DNA of 64,000 bases from Ascaris suum (Eukaryota > Nematoda > Chromadorea > Rhabditida > Ascarididae): contig CM024178.1 of the NCBI GenBank assembly GCA_013433145.1, positions 5,627,260 to 5,691,259 on the forward strand. The letters are read 5' to 3'. Shown here piece by piece: positions 14,001-37,800 of the stretch. The notes beneath the pieces were generated by a model, which searched no databases, was not told the DNA's origin, and saw only the letters and a program-made list of their open reading frames with translations. Position 1 is the first letter of the stretch; each line of letters opens with the position of its first letter. The translations under genes were made by a program, and so were the position numbers.

Positions 14001-15417
14001 CTTCGGACTTCTAATTTTTCGCAAAAGAGAGAGCCTTTAAAGGTCGAGTTCTAGCGATCGAAAATTAAAGAAGAAACGAGTTCATAAATTATCCTGCAAT
14101 TCAGTTAGGCAGTTTGAATTGTTCGACTTGCGTTCACAAAACACGATCTCCATAGGATATAGGACCCTTTAAATGGGAGACCTTCGATGCGCTTCAACCG
14201 ATGCCTAGTCAGTGGTGATCGGAAAGGGGACATGGAGGTTTCATTTCACACCTGTAGGTAGAACTGTGAGAAGTCGTCAAGTGAAGTTCAAACGAGTTTA
14301 AATTTTCGAGTTATAATGTTCTAATAGGAGAGGTGTGCGGTTCTATGAGAAACTCTAACGTAAATGACACCACAGCGAGCTTACTGCTTTATCGTACTCT
14401 GTTGTTGATTGAATATTCGCTTAAGGTGCTGCATTATGTGGAGTTGTTGGTCATTTTTTTTCCTTCTTCTTCTGCAAAAAATTCCTTCAAAATGTAATCG
14501 GTGATTTTATCTACGCCCGGGTGTTTATTGAGGGTGATTTCTCGATTTTATTGCTTTGCATGTTTGTATTTGGTATATGAGTCATTTATTAATATTTTAT
14601 GATTTGTGAGTTGTGTACTTTTTAATTGCAGGAGTGAGTGATTAACACATGAAGCATAGGTAAATGCATTTGTTGGGTTGACTTATAACGCGGAACATTA
14701 ACCGGAACCGCATTGTCGCGACAGATCACTTCCTAGTCAAGAAGGCAGCTTAGTCTTTGTGGTCGAGTCTTAAAGACTTCATTGTTTTGTCGTTTCATTG
14801 GACTTGTTTTTCCAAAGGTTTTTTGAGCCGCGTGTTGTTTACATGTTGTGCGCTTAAACAAAAGTTGAGAAAAATGATAGTGACCATACGCGTGCCCCTA
14901 GCTTTACCCAACTTGGCCACGCATGGGAGCCGTCCTGGAGCGGAAACATGGCCTCACTTATGCGTCGGTTAAGCGATCACTTCAACGCTGAAGTCGGAAT
15001 AAAGTACTTGAATTGGGCTGCTCGTCGCTTAATTAGGCCTATTCCGTGCTGTTAATCCTATGTAGCCATAACTGAAGTTGTTGAATGAAATCAATTAATG
15101 GGCTCTTTAGAGGGACGGGGCGGGGGGGGGGGGGTGATCTCCCTCCAGGTCAACCAATATCCCATGCGTGATCATACTCAGCCCTGATCATGCTTATTTA
15201 AGTGTTTGTAGCTTTAATCGATGTACATATCATCATATAGTTCATATTTCAACGCAGCTGCTTCCTTTGAAGCAATTCAAGAGTGCAGTAAATATGCCAA
15301 GTTGCAGCGGTTGTATCGGTTGACTATTTTTGAGTGTGCAGTTTGCAAGAAAAACCCTCCAAACTGTTCGCGGGCGCCACATCGACATTTCGCGAACGGA
15401 GGTTGCTCGCGGGCAGT
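11069..15417. other. intergenic stretch upstream of the B56 gene, nothing assigned
   Basis: No reading frame shows family similarity. The region contains AT-rich tracts at 11.2-11.9 kb, a 13-base G run at 15122-15134, and scattered short polypyrimidine tracts. The promoter and any 5' non-coding exon of the PP2A B56 gene should lie at its 3' end, but no TATA box or other element can be called with confidence. Confidence 0.5.
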
Positions 15418-24854
<9,437 letters not shown>

Positions 24855-25380
24855 TTGTCACTGCTCTTCACTGGGTTTTCTTTCTGGTTTCAATGGAAGT
24901 TTGCATTCTGAATTCGATGGTCGTTGCAGCGTTGTTGCAGAAGTAATCTCGAAGATAGTTTTAGGCAAGGAAACCAGCGAGCAAGCATCGTTGTTCGCTG
25001 AATTTAGGCAAAATTTTGCGCAGAATATTTTTTGAATCTCAAAAGCTTGTCGTGTCATACTTGTCTCTTGTTGTTTGTACTAAAGTGTGGCCGCGCCCTC
25101 CCGCTTCCCTTCTCCCTCCTAGATCCTCTTAGCATGGCTGCGGAGCCGATTGCAGGATTTTAAAAAGTTAGATGGAATGATTGGTAGTTGGGGGAGAAAG
25201 TTAAAAATTTTGGCCCTTAAACAAATGGAATTCCTGGATGGGCGTTTCTGTCCAGGCCTGTGATTTGAATGTCACTTTTTTGCCGAGTTAACGCTAATTC
25301 TAGAATTCGTATATGACACGATTTGGATGAAGCCATTATTTGCTGCGCACATTCCTTACCATATAATTGAAACTATGAAG

Positions 25381-25386
25381 AATAAA
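25381..25386 (+). terminator. candidate poly(A) signal for the B56 gene
   Basis: A perfect AATAAA hexamer lies about 530 bases past the B56 stop codon. It is the first canonical signal I noticed downstream. An earlier variant signal cannot be excluded. Confidence 0.4.
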
Positions 25387-28300
25387 CGGTCAAACTGCAT
25401 CTCATCGGGCAAGTTGCAGTGCTGCTACCATTTCTAGCGGTCTCAAGTTGGTCCTGGTCGTTCACCACACCGTTCCCAGTTCGCGATTTATTCCATTCTC
25501 ATTTAAGGGAACTGTTGTAGTTGCGACGACTCAATGAGCCACCCACTTGACAGCCTGGATCCATGTTGCCGTTAGTGTTAGCTCCTGGCATTGAATATTC
25601 CAATAATGCACTGAGGGTTTCTCGATTTTAGGTTCATGATGGGGGTGTAAAGAAAGAGAGGAGGCGTGGGCGAGCGAGCAGCGGTGATCTTCTGACTTGC
25701 TGTTGTTTGTTCTTTTCCGGCAGGCGTAAATCTAAAGCATTTTTCATGCTTGCTTCATATGTCTTGTATAATCGGTTCGTTTGTTTATTGTGTTAATTAT
25801 TTTATACTGCAGCGTCTATTTGCACTTTTTTGCTATCGCTTTTTGGCAAAAAATGTGCACTTCGCAGGCATTAATCGTAAAGGGAATTTTATGTGGACGA
25901 GGAATGCAGAACAATAGATTTTCGAGGGGGATGCCTTCATGCGAAGGGGAAGATGGGGAGGGGACGAGCTCACAGTGAAAGGGAAAAGGCTGAGGAGTAA
26001 TCCGCCAATATATTGGGTGATGTGCTTCCATTATACATGCTCAGGGCTTTTATTTTTCGAACTGGGGGGGGGGGAGGAGGGGGGAATGAGCATGATTTTT
26101 TGATAGCTGATGCTTGATGATGCTTCTTTGGGTGGTTGGATTGATACCAGATACTGTCGATAAGAGAAAGCAGTTGGAGAGGAAGGAGTGTGGTAATAGT
26201 TTTTCCGACCTAAAAACTAAGAGGAAAAATTTCTCAATTTCAAACGAAAGCTGTAACATTGATTTCAAGAGAGAGAAGCTCAGGTATATTATCGGCTAGG
26301 CTGCTTTACAACTGACGGATTCACCTTGATTACAGTATAGCGAATTTATTTAAAAAGTGAAATAAATTTTAATTAAAACATCAGGTCGAGTGGAACAATG
26401 ATAAAAGGAATAGATCCGGGCAGTGTAGTCTGATCGCATATGGGGTCCATGTTTTGAGCAGTAACTTTGTGTAATTATAGGACCTATAAGGGACTTCGCG
26501 TAATATTATCAAATTTTGCACCAGTTAGTTCCTTCACTGTCTTGGATTAACATGCGTGAAGTTACCGCCCATGTGTGTTTTGATTGGTTGTTTCTTCATT
26601 TAGGTTTATCGAAAAAGACAAAACCTTCTCCACGTCCTTAAAATATTTCCAAAAAAAGCATTTTTCCTCGTTTTTGCTTTATTGGACGGAAAGTGTGTTA
26701 TCAGGATGGATCAGATATTGTAAGATATTGCTATTTAGGTGCATCTTTCCAGAGGAAAACATCCGGCAGGAAATAATTGTAGAGGCCGTTTTGAGAGACG
26801 CTTGAGCTAAATCAGACCCGGGTCACGATAATAACTGAGGCTAAGTTTAGAAAGTGATTCTAAAAGGGTGGACAAGCTCTATCGAGGCACCAATTAGACG
26901 CCTTTAATTTAATTGATACTTTTATCCCACCGCCATTTGATTTGAGTTAGAAAATCAAATCCCGGTCCCGATCAGGGTTGAGATCGTGCATTGAGGAATT
27001 TCTCAAATACATCTGGCTTTTGCTTCGACAGAGGAAGGAAATGAATGAGTTCCTGTCGCTCGTGATTCACCAATTGGACGTCACATAAAAAGCACATATT
27101 TGAGCTTTGCAAAGTCCCACTGTAGTGGATGTATTGCGGTTGAGAAAACTCCAAAAATTTATTAGCGTCGCTTAAAGAAGACCTCTATAGAATTGCGTCC
27201 TTTCCCTCTCGTCTCTCCCTTAGGCTACGGGTTTGCCTATCTTTGTTTAATATTCATCGTTTTTTATCTTTGCTCAGTGCAGAAATCTTGTGTGGGAAAC
27301 GTGTTTTATTTAAATCCCTATTTGCATTGTGTAAGGCATTGATTGACTCGTGGTGATTGTTTCCTTTAATTCAGTTATGATTCTTGCTTGTTGAAGCGTA
27401 CGTGAGTTGAATTCTTTTATACAGCATAACAGTTACATAATGAAACGAATTAATAAACGACCAATATCAGATCTCTATGTGCTGATTTACTGAAAGGTGG
27501 GGACTGGCAAAAAATCAAGGCCGAGATTTTTTCCTCTAGGATTAGGATTCCCTAGCCTGCATTCCCGCACCCTCCTCCCCCCCCCCCCCCCCCATGCTTG
27601 TGAGCTTTATCGAAACAGTTTAAGATGACCGTTTTACCGTACACACTTTACGTGGATAAGCGATGTCGATCATCCCATCTTCTCGTTCTTTCGCTTCATT
27701 CTACCATCCTCTATTTGGAATTTCCACTATGGTGACAGTGATTATGAAACAGTATCCATATGATAGGTGAAGGTGGGATAATAAGTCTTGGATTGCTTGC
27801 GATAGGACACGATAGACATAAGACACAACCCCTGTAATAAGCTCTGAGGTAGCCTACTATACCTCACTCACAGTCTATACGCAATTCCACCATAAATGTT
27901 GCATTTGTGCTATTTTTTTATTGCTTATTATTTTTGACCACTGTTCATTCCCAATATGCGTTTATTGCATGATTGGCTTGACGGATATTACGAGTGCTCG
28001 CATAATAGTTATGTGTACTTAAGCAAAGTTTGTTTTTTGTGTATATTCTGTTATTTCGCAAATATAATTCGAGGGTAATTTTCTCTAATATTGGTGCTGT
28101 TTCGTCTGGTTTCAAAGTTCTCTTTGTTATTATTAGTAAATATACATTAAAGTTTTGTTGATGAAACACTCCTACAAATAATTTCAAAGAACATTTGCTT
28201 GCATATTTTTGATATTTTAGGCGTCGATCATCAAATATAGTCCGCCGATATTCATACGTCCGCTTGATCGTTTATCTCTATATTTAATTGGCGTTTAGGT

Positions 28301-31300
28301 GGTCTGCCGCTTGTTCAACTGCCAACCGATCGGATTTCCATATTTTGTGTTTCAGCCGCCCATAAATAAATTTGGTTGTCCTCCATTACATTTAATTGCT
28401 CTCCAATCTGCTTACATGTATATACCGAGATGCACATGAAATCTTTAACGTCTAAGGTCTCATCCGCAACCAGATGGTGTCAGCGCACTCCTGTATCCGT
28501 CAGCAATGAAGGGACGGCTGTTGTCAAAATACCGCATTGGGCATTCGTGTATGATGACTGTGTTGACGTGAGTGAATTTTAGGAGCGCCAAACATAATTG
28601 TACAATGTCGCGTTCGGCATATGCCTTTGCTGATCTGCTTTGAGAGGGCTATTTAGGCAGCAACGCTGAGGCGCACTCCCATTAGTAACTCTCGCATCTC
28701 GGGACATATTAACAGCCGGCTGGCAGTCGGGCGTTGTGCCGGTTCTTCGAATTGCGTAATCGATCTCAAACGGAAAACACTTGATCGGTAGCAGCATCCT
28801 TTAGCCCGTCTCCAGCACGCTGAAAGTTTGGTGAGAAATTTCACCCCTTCAGCTAAAACCTGCAGAGGTAAGAAAAAAACGGTCCATGCGACGCAGATCA
28901 AACATCGGTGTTAAGAGCGGAGGGGAGAGAGTTGAGGCGTTTCCTGGAACGTTGAAGAAGGATGGTTCTTTTTTAGAACAGACCGCCATAACCCACAATG
29001 ATGCAGGACTAATGGGGATCTGCTAAGTGGTAGAAAGGGTTTGGGTGTGGTGCGGAAATTCGGTTAAAGTTTTCCATAGCAATCAAAAGCATGACATCTG
29101 ATAATGAATGAGACAGGGCGGTCGGTGTTCGTGGCGCATTTGTCATAGCCCCAAATGAAAGAACTGCGCTATGGAATCGCATTTTTTCATGTGCATAGCG
29201 CGATTGTCGAGGTAGTCTTTTTTGAGAGAAATAATGAATAAACAAATAAATAACTCTAGACGAGCAAACATTTTACAACCTCACTGCACAACCTGGTCGG
29301 TAGTTTCGCAGGTAATGCATTTATTCAAAGGCATTCCATTAAGTTGCCCTCACAGGTGCATGCGTTTAATTGTACCTTTGCAAACTTAACATGAGCGGGT
29401 GATTCGCCCGACGATTGCACACCGTTATATTTTCATCGTCTCGCTAGGTGAGATACGGTCGTACGTACTATTTTGTGGGGTTTCGTTTCCTTTTCCTCTC
29501 CTTAATCCATCTTTTATGCAGGTTTTATTTCGGTGCACGTGATTCACATGTGAAATGCTTTCTGACGTGATGGCTGCGGTTTAATTTGGGAGGGATATAA
29601 GAAGATTAGTCTCGCGATCTGCTGGCAATTCTAAGTTAAATCTAGCTCCGATGTCGGCTGGAACCTGGTGGGATTTGACCCATGTGATCATTGGTTAATC
29701 CCGTCGCAGCGCTTTTCATGATCGCTATCAGTTCCGAGTACAGGCCAGATCTTCTGTCAGTTAGAGTGTCTTGAAGGCTGCAGACGAACTTTACGGACCA
29801 TGCTTTTCCGGTGAATGGAAAATTGGGCATCAGAATTACCACAAACGTGTTTTTTAAAATTTGTTACCGTCAAGATGCGCAAAACAAACAACCCGCTTGT
29901 ATGGCAGTAAGTAACGAGAAGGGAGGCGCCGTTGTTGAGGTCAGACCAAACTTAGCGAGTGATCTGCTAGCAGTGCGGTGAATAGCATGAGAAGTTTTGG
30001 TTTGACTGGACAGGAGGTCATGACACAGCGCGTTTGCATGTGGCTACGATGAGATGATATTGTATATGCACCATCTACCATCGGCAATTGCGCGCGACTT
30101 GTGCCATAAACTCCGCAAGTGTGAGGTCACGTGTTCAAGACTCGACATTTTACTATCACTCGCGTTAGCAACCCGAATACGCATTGCGTGGTGACCTTTC
30201 GCCCCCCTCCCCCCGCCCGATCCGCAAAACTATCAACGTTTGAGCGATCCAAGTAGGACTCGCTCGTTTCCCCTATCGCGACCCGGCTTCAGTCTGTAGC
30301 AGTGCGGAGGAGGATTGAAGTCGGGACCATTTTTAATTCAAGGTTAAAACCGTAATCGACCGTGACTGGGTCCTTCGAAATGATCGAACTAGGTCTCGAA
30401 CTCGATTGGATTAAACTTGCTTGATGAACAGCCGTAACCCATATTCACATCTGCTAGGTCATATTAGCAATTCCATCTTGTTTTTTGCGTTGTTTTCCCG
30501 TTCATAGGTACCTAGTTTCATTCACCTGCTATCCTAAGATTGCAGTCGTTCTCATGATCAGGCGGACATTCGACTAAAACACCCCCTGATTTCAAGTATG
30601 CATTTCCGCTGCGCTCATCGCTGATCTGTAGTACGAAAGCAACATCACGCCGAAGAGAACACAAATATGGTGATTTGCGGCGGAAGATGGAATGTCTGAA
30701 TGCACAATGCTCCTTACTTCCGTCTCGATCTCATCTCCCTCCTACTTCCCCCCCCCCCGCCCCGCCACCGTTTCACCTCTCAGCCGTAAACCTCTAGTTC
30801 GTGTATATACTTGATCACGATCGACACTCACACTACAACGAGCGCCGCTAAAGGTCTGCGGCCATCAAATGAGCTGTTTGGTTATGCAGAGAATTTACTG
30901 ATTGTGGGCATAATATGCAAATATGTGGACAGTGACTGAAGATGACTCATACATATATTCAATTTCATATTGAGCGAGACAATGTCTGAAAGCGGGAGGA
31001 TTGCCAAGAAAACCTTGTTGCCAGTCGGCTGGCACAATTTTCTCTTCATTTTCGGTCGATTTTTGACACACCTGTAAAGCGCACATATGTCATTGCATTT
31101 AGCGATTGAAAACACTTCGTCGACGAAGACAACGAAAAAAATTTCACCGTGGATTTTTATGCACGACTCTTTTTATTATTGACGGAGTTGACATACGGCA
31201 CTGACCGGATGTCGACCTATGCGTGTGTCCATTGGTCAGATATTTCTGCTAATGACCACGAAAACTTTTGGCATTGGAGGTTTTGGATTCATGCGCTAAG

Positions 31301-31790
31301 GTTGTCCGGAAAATATCGTTCGATGCGATTAGCTAAATTCGGCATTACATGTGGTTTCTTTTGTCTCAGTACTTCACCGATATGTTGATGTTTCAAAGCT
31401 GATTAAATTTAAAAAGAATTCGAGTAAATTAACGTTGTCTAGAAAGCGAAAGAAATTGCGTTAAATTTTACTCTATTTATGCAAAATACGATAGGCTGTA
31501 AAGAAAACTCCCAAATATACAACGCTGTTGATGTCGAATTTTTTCAATATTCATGCATTACCATTCTTCGTTCCTTCAGAACATGTCTTTTTTCTTCTGA
31601 CCACTTTTTTCTCCTTTTATTTTCTTCGGGATATTATCATTGTTTTCACCTTTTTTCATCGTTTCCATCCTTTCATTCGTTTATCGATTTCATTTCGATC
31701 TGTATTCTAATTATAACGCAATATATATGCATTTATACGTTCGTTCAATGAGCAAATATTTTTATTCTCACGAAGCGCATAATGAAATCA
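25387..31790. other. 6.4 kb intergenic stretch, no supported gene
   Basis: No exon chain or family match was found. Long homopolymer runs are present at 26064-26074 (G), 27577-27593 (C) and 30748-30758 (C). At about 30121-30146 a short sequence, GAGGTCACGTGTTCAAGACT, resembles a tRNA T-arm/B-box without a matching A-box. The part from 28.2 to 31 kb is somewhat richer in GC than its surroundings and could contain old repeats that I cannot classify. Confidence 0.45.
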
Positions 31791-31797
31791 ATTCCAG
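31791..31797 (+). promoter_or_regulatory. candidate spliced-leader acceptor for the LRR gene
   Basis: ATTCCAG followed by a 32-base leader and then the ATG at 31830 looks like a nematode trans-splice acceptor. No upstream exon with a matching donor was seen. This is inference from position and consensus only. Confidence 0.35.
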
Positions 31798-31829
31798 CGT
31801 AGACTAGACGAGTAACAATCAAACAAGGG

Positions 31830-34800
31830 ATGGTTACACCTTCACACGGGCAGAATGAGGTCGTCGGAGTGAAGAAGTCGGCGAGTGATGAGGAGCTGCA
31901 AAACGATGGCGACGGTTAGTAGACTGTTAAGTTGTTTTATACGTGTATAATTAACTCGGTGCTTGCACATTTCCTCACATCAGAGGGAATCTTTTAGTAC
32001 TGAGGGAACGCATTTTTATGAGCAATTTATTTATTTATACTGTCAAGCTATTTTTGCGCTTCGGTCATTTTAATGCGCTTTCGCGAATCTTTTTGTGATG
32101 TGTTTGTGCGATAGTCTCATCTGGCGAATCATAAGCACTACAATGGCGAATTTTGACCGATACGATCAATAATGTGGGATGGGAATATTTTCAGGTGTGG
32201 ACGGGTATGCTCCTATTTTGTTTACCGGTTGTTTGCACGGTGCTCTTTATGAGTGCGTCGCGAAGGGGGGAGGGGGGCGAGAGCTGTTTGATGTTGCGAG
32301 CGCCATCAATTGTTGAGCTTAACAGTACCCTCTGCATCGTTTGTCTTCACAACTTCCTCTAATTGTTGTAAAAGGTATAACGTCACTAGCTTCCTCCTCC
32401 TATGCAACCTGTGTTGGCGCTGATCCCTCCTCTCTGATTACTTTTTCGTCCTGCATACTTTGCTCGCGCAGCATTCGTAATCATTTTTATGCATCGATTG
32501 GTTCTTCCTTAAAGGTAATATGTTGTATTGCATGGAAATTACAGTAAATATCGTTTTATAAGCCCCTTCTGGGTGAGAAATACGACATCCGATCAGTGTT
32601 CGCTATTTAGAATCCATTGTCGATAAACGGTTAAGCAAAAAATTATCGATCGGAGCAGTCTCATATTCAACGAGTACAAATACTAGCATATATTTTATGG
32701 AGGAGGAATTGCGGTAATAAACTTAAACAGTTGCGTCTGATAATTATAAGTTGTTAGACGCAGCAGCAAAGTTAAATGATTTTCTTGCAGATCTGACCGA
32801 TTTGAAGGAGGACGTTTACTACAACGATTACATTATGGAGCGTATCATATCGTTCGTTCCAAATATCAAGGTAATTCTTTATTTCTCACTATATTCCCTT
32901 ATTACGCATTCAGTCATGAGCTGCGATGAGTCTCAGTGAAGTCTGGTTCCGTTTCTGAATCGGTGGCTGCTTCTGGCTAAGTTAAAGCCTCTCGCGCGAT
33001 CGGATCGTCATTATATATTCGTGGGTTCGGCTGTGCCCGGCCGCAGTCTGGTCTAGAAACGGAACGAGGTTTAGCTAAGGTCCGTTATCCTTTTTACCGA
33101 AGTGGCCTATCTGATATATACGTTGCCACATTTTGATAAGCGGTCTTCTGCGTTATTTGATAGGTCGACCAGCAGCCTATAATGGCCGAGAAATTACGAT
33201 CGGAATTTTAGGTCGGTTGTTTGGTTTATTTGGTTTATTCGATGCGTTTCGACAATACGTCGCAATTTGTTCACGTTTTCTTGTGCTAAAGAGCTTCCTA
33301 TGGGCTAAGGTTCGAGATTATTTCTGTCGCTAATCTGTAGGTGAACACGCCTGCGCCTTCCTCCCCCCCCCTCCCCCCCCCAATTCCCACTCAGATTTTA
33401 GACTGCTTTATGTGCAGTAAATCAAGGCCTTAATTTTTTTTCGTCGAGCCCCTTAACCTCCACCACCAGAAAAATTGTTATTTCTCGCTCCCTTCCCCTC
33501 CTCTCCCCCCCCCCACCCCTCTCTTCCATTTTCCTCCACAATAACAGAGAAAAGAAACGCGTATACAACTTTTTGGTTCCACAGAAAGTAATAACATTGA
33601 ATGATTGAGATGCTTTCAAAAACTTTGATTATAGGAATTCACTCACAGCTCTGAAATACCAAAATTCTTTCCTAAGCGCACTTTGTCTATGAGTAGTGCA
33701 AAATGCTCTTCAGAGGAGAGTCTTCCATTCAGCTGAACACCTAAAATTTTTAATCTTTATTGGAGGAGCAGAACTAGTCTTCGAGTCGTTCGGCAGTTTG
33801 CTTAAGCTTATTCATTCCAGGACCGCGTCAATATAGAGCTGTGTTCCAAACGAATGCAGTATCTCAGCATGCGCAGTCCTTATAGCAGTTACTGCCTCGA
33901 CAACTCTGTCCTCGACATCAATTATACGGTTAGCTAACTTACGCATCTTTTGAATAGCGACTCGTATTAGTCGACTGATCAGCCATCGATTTTCAAGTAA
34001 ACTGTTTATTTAACGATAAGAGGAACATTTCCGGTGATTTTTGAGTTGCAAATAAGTGCACCAGAACGGAAGAGGACAGAGAGAAGATGCCATCGTATTG
34101 TTTATTTGAAAATGGTAAAGAGGGATGAACGGAATTGCAAAAAGTTACTTGATAATTCGAAAAAATTGTCTTCCTGAATTTGTGCTCATTTTTCCAGATT
34201 TTTCGTATACTTGTCGCTGCCATGTTGTAGACGTGAATCATGAATAGGTGGCATAGTGCTTTAAAACGGCATATTTTCTGAACAATTTAACCTTCTTCTG
34301 GAATTAGCAACTTGTTGTATTATTTAGACCTCAATGACTTCATGATTATATGCATTTCTGAATATCTTGTGCTACTCTCGCTCCGTATGACGCGGCTAAT
34401 CCGAAGACGATCTGGGGAAGTAGTATGCAAAGTGGTCGCTTATGCTTTAGGAAGGAAATGGGTCTGAATGAGCTGCATCTGCATTGATATAGACTGAAAT
34501 GCTGCGGTCGCACCAAAGCTTAGAGAAATTTTATATAAGCCGATCCCGTCGATCTTGTTAAGCGTACGGCTGTGGATGAGAAAATATATGGCTTTCTGCG
34601 TTTGTGTGAGTTAGAGCTATAGCTTTTTCATTCTTGAAATGCTAAAGTTGTTTATTACTGCAAAAAATTGCCGTTTTATATGTAGGCGGATAAGAGAGAC
34701 GTATTTACGTGGAATTAGTAGGATCGATATGATGCTTTCTCAGGCCAAACATCTTGAAATGCTGTAACACTTGCTGAAACTCTGCTGAAGATTATATGGC

Positions 34801-37800
34801 GATTCACTCTTGTCGTTTTGATTTTGTTAAGCCTTTGCAGATTGTCTTGTGTTATTTTTACATCCGTTCGTTATAGATGGTCGAGCCGACAATGTCGCTC
34901 AATGTGGCAGGCAATCGTGTGAACGTGCCATCACTGACGTCGGCAGAGCGTATCGCTTCCGAGGTGCCGATAAGCGAGCAGCCCGGATTATGCATCCTCG
35001 TGACGAGGGCGTTGCTCAAGCGATTCACTAAGCAGATCAAGGAAGTTAGACTGGGCGGCATCACTGATTGTGAACGTCGTCTCGGCTATATTCCCGATCA
35101 CCAGGCAGTCGTTTTTTGATTTTTCGCGTTTGTTAGGTATGCTATTTGGGAATAACTAAGGTATCTAAAGTACAAAGTTTACTCCTATTTAACAAGAGTT
35201 GCAGTCGCTTCTGAGCTTTGTCAGTGCACTGCCGCTGTCAACAACCACTGAGGTACTCCGCGGGCAGAGTGTGAATCGATTCTCGGATCACTTGTTCCTT
35301 CAGTGTCTTCAGAGATATGGTGTTTCACAGTGGAGCTTGAAAAGTTTCTTTTTAGCACATCATTCAGCTTCAGTGCATCGGATGTTCATGTCAGCAACTC
35401 AGCGTATTTTTATATTGGTGTATTGAGCTGTGGTCAAGTGCCTGATCTCGTAGATAAATTGTAATTAAATGCACTAGCTAGTGGCTTTTCATTTTTTGTT
35501 TTTTGTCGGTTTTGAAGTGTTTTTATTTTTTAATCAAAGGGATTAAAACTGATTTTTATGAATACTGGCTCTTAGCGACATCAAAAGTAGGGCAGCGGGA
35601 CAGATCGTTTCGAAAGATTCTAGATAACTGGCTGGAAAACAGTTTTTTAAAATTTGACGTGCGAAGTGATGGCCTCAGTAGCAGCCCAGTAGTTTCCTCA
35701 ATTTGACAACGTTTTCCCTTTTTACTTCCTTTTTGCCCACCAACCCTGTCTTACTTGCGAGCCCGGCTAATGAATACGGGCCTAAGCAATGCGCCGAATA
35801 AAATCCCATGCAAATCAGTTTATATAATTTTCAACAATTTGCTTTTAGTGTTTAGCGGTTGCACTGCCTAAACAAGCGCCATAGCAGTTGAACGAGTAGA
35901 TTGATGTGTCAGCTCGCCTTACGTTTATTGCCACCGTGCTTCCAAGAGGGTGATCGAATTTCCAATGTATGCCTGCTAGTGCATTATTTTTGACTTCCTT
36001 TTCGGTTTTCCGGATGAGGCTTCCGCCGTGCAGTGCCTTAGTGCTTTTCAGTAGATACTTGTAGTCTCTTTTGCATTTGTATGTGGGCCAGTGCGGTGCA
36101 GTGTTTGAGACCGCAGTTGTTATGTTTTCCGAGTGCAATTAACATGGTCGTTCATGACGACATATGCAAGACTTGAACTTCATTCATCATACGCCAAGTA
36201 AACTGCTCATTGATTTACGCTACATTATCGAAGTTAGAGATGAGGCACGTAAGGTTGAGCTCAATACATCTCTATGGCTTACATATTTCAGTTAGTGGTG
36301 ACACGCGATTTGTGTGAGATCTTCGACGGCTTGCCACATGCCAACTCACTGTCTCTTCGCAACTGTTGCCTCACTGCAGATGTGCTTCAGTATTGTGCGT
36401 TAAAGTTTATAGCGTTATATGTCCACTGTGCCTTATGTTATATTTGCTTTCTTGGAATCACTCGGATAGCTTTGATTATTATTTACCAGTTCTACGTTTA
36501 TCTATAACGGTAATAATATTTTCTAAAAAAAGTGCATCTAGGAAGTCCAGCTATGTTGAAGGTGGAGGGAGGAAAGCGAAGAAAGGATAGAGCTATTGGC
36601 CGAATATTATTTGGATGCAGTCAGCATTTTAATGCTTCATATCAGGAGTAGTAGCATATTGGTCGAGAGTATTTGTTATAATAAATGCCTGTTCCTCAGC
36701 TATCAGACTGCATGAATATTGCCTCTCGTTGAATAGCTATCCTGGTTTACTAAAGCAAACAATCTTCGTTTCATCTGAAAATTGCAGTCGCTAATTACGG
36801 ATTCAGTTTTCATCTTTGTCAATGTTCTCTTCAGAGTTTGTCGTTGAACGGTTGTCAAATTGGGATAATAGCCTGAGGGTCGTCTTCAGCAGTCACTTTT
36901 CTTAGCCCGTAATGATTATATTAGCTTTACTACCTTCAAAAATTGCAAATATGAAGCAAACTTCGGAACTTCTTTACAAGTTTGGTGAAGTATACAATTT
37001 GAATTAAGTGGAAATTCGTTGCGAATTGCGACAGGTGAAACTGCCTTGCAGGGTCGAGACAGGATTCAGCTCTAATGCGACGAATTTCGTCGCTCTGTTT
37101 TCACAGTATCTGGTTCGATAGAGCCGAAGACTGTGAATTTTTTGTCGTTAGTTTTTTTTTCCTTTAATTTCCGTTTGATTTATTCTCTTTTTTTCCCTCT
37201 GCACATTAGAATTTAATCACACCGTCATAAATGATTAACCAAACGGTGCAGCTCTGAGGTGGCAGTTTTGCATTGGGTTGGGTGTGAACGATATGAGTTC
37301 AGTTGTGGCTTTTTTTGGTGGAATATTTAAATGGTTATGACCGTGCCAACTGCACATTTTGAGAGCGTTTTTGCGTGGTGCATTTTTTCTTTTTTCAATA
37401 AACATGTTTATTTAATTAGAATTTTGCCTTCGAAGATCAGCGTACAAGCAGTAGTCGTTTAGCCGGTCTACTTCTTACCTGCTGCATGAGAATTGTGTTG
37501 ATAACCCCGAAGATGAGTGCACAGATGAAGGTGGCAGTGGAGGAGCTAGCAGTGACAGAGGTGGACGAAGTGCGCAAGACTTTAACTCCAGCGATTCGGC
37601 AGATGATTCATATGGTGGTCAACACATTGCTCCACGGACTCTGCAAGCTTCGCGAACACCATAGCAGCACTTGATGACATGATCGGAATAGTGGTGCCAG
37701 TCTTCATCAGTGAGCGCTGGCAGGACGGGGAGAAACGAGATCTCTAGGTGTGGAAGAGTTAACTGCCGTGACACAGCAAGAGCGCAAAGCGACCGACACA

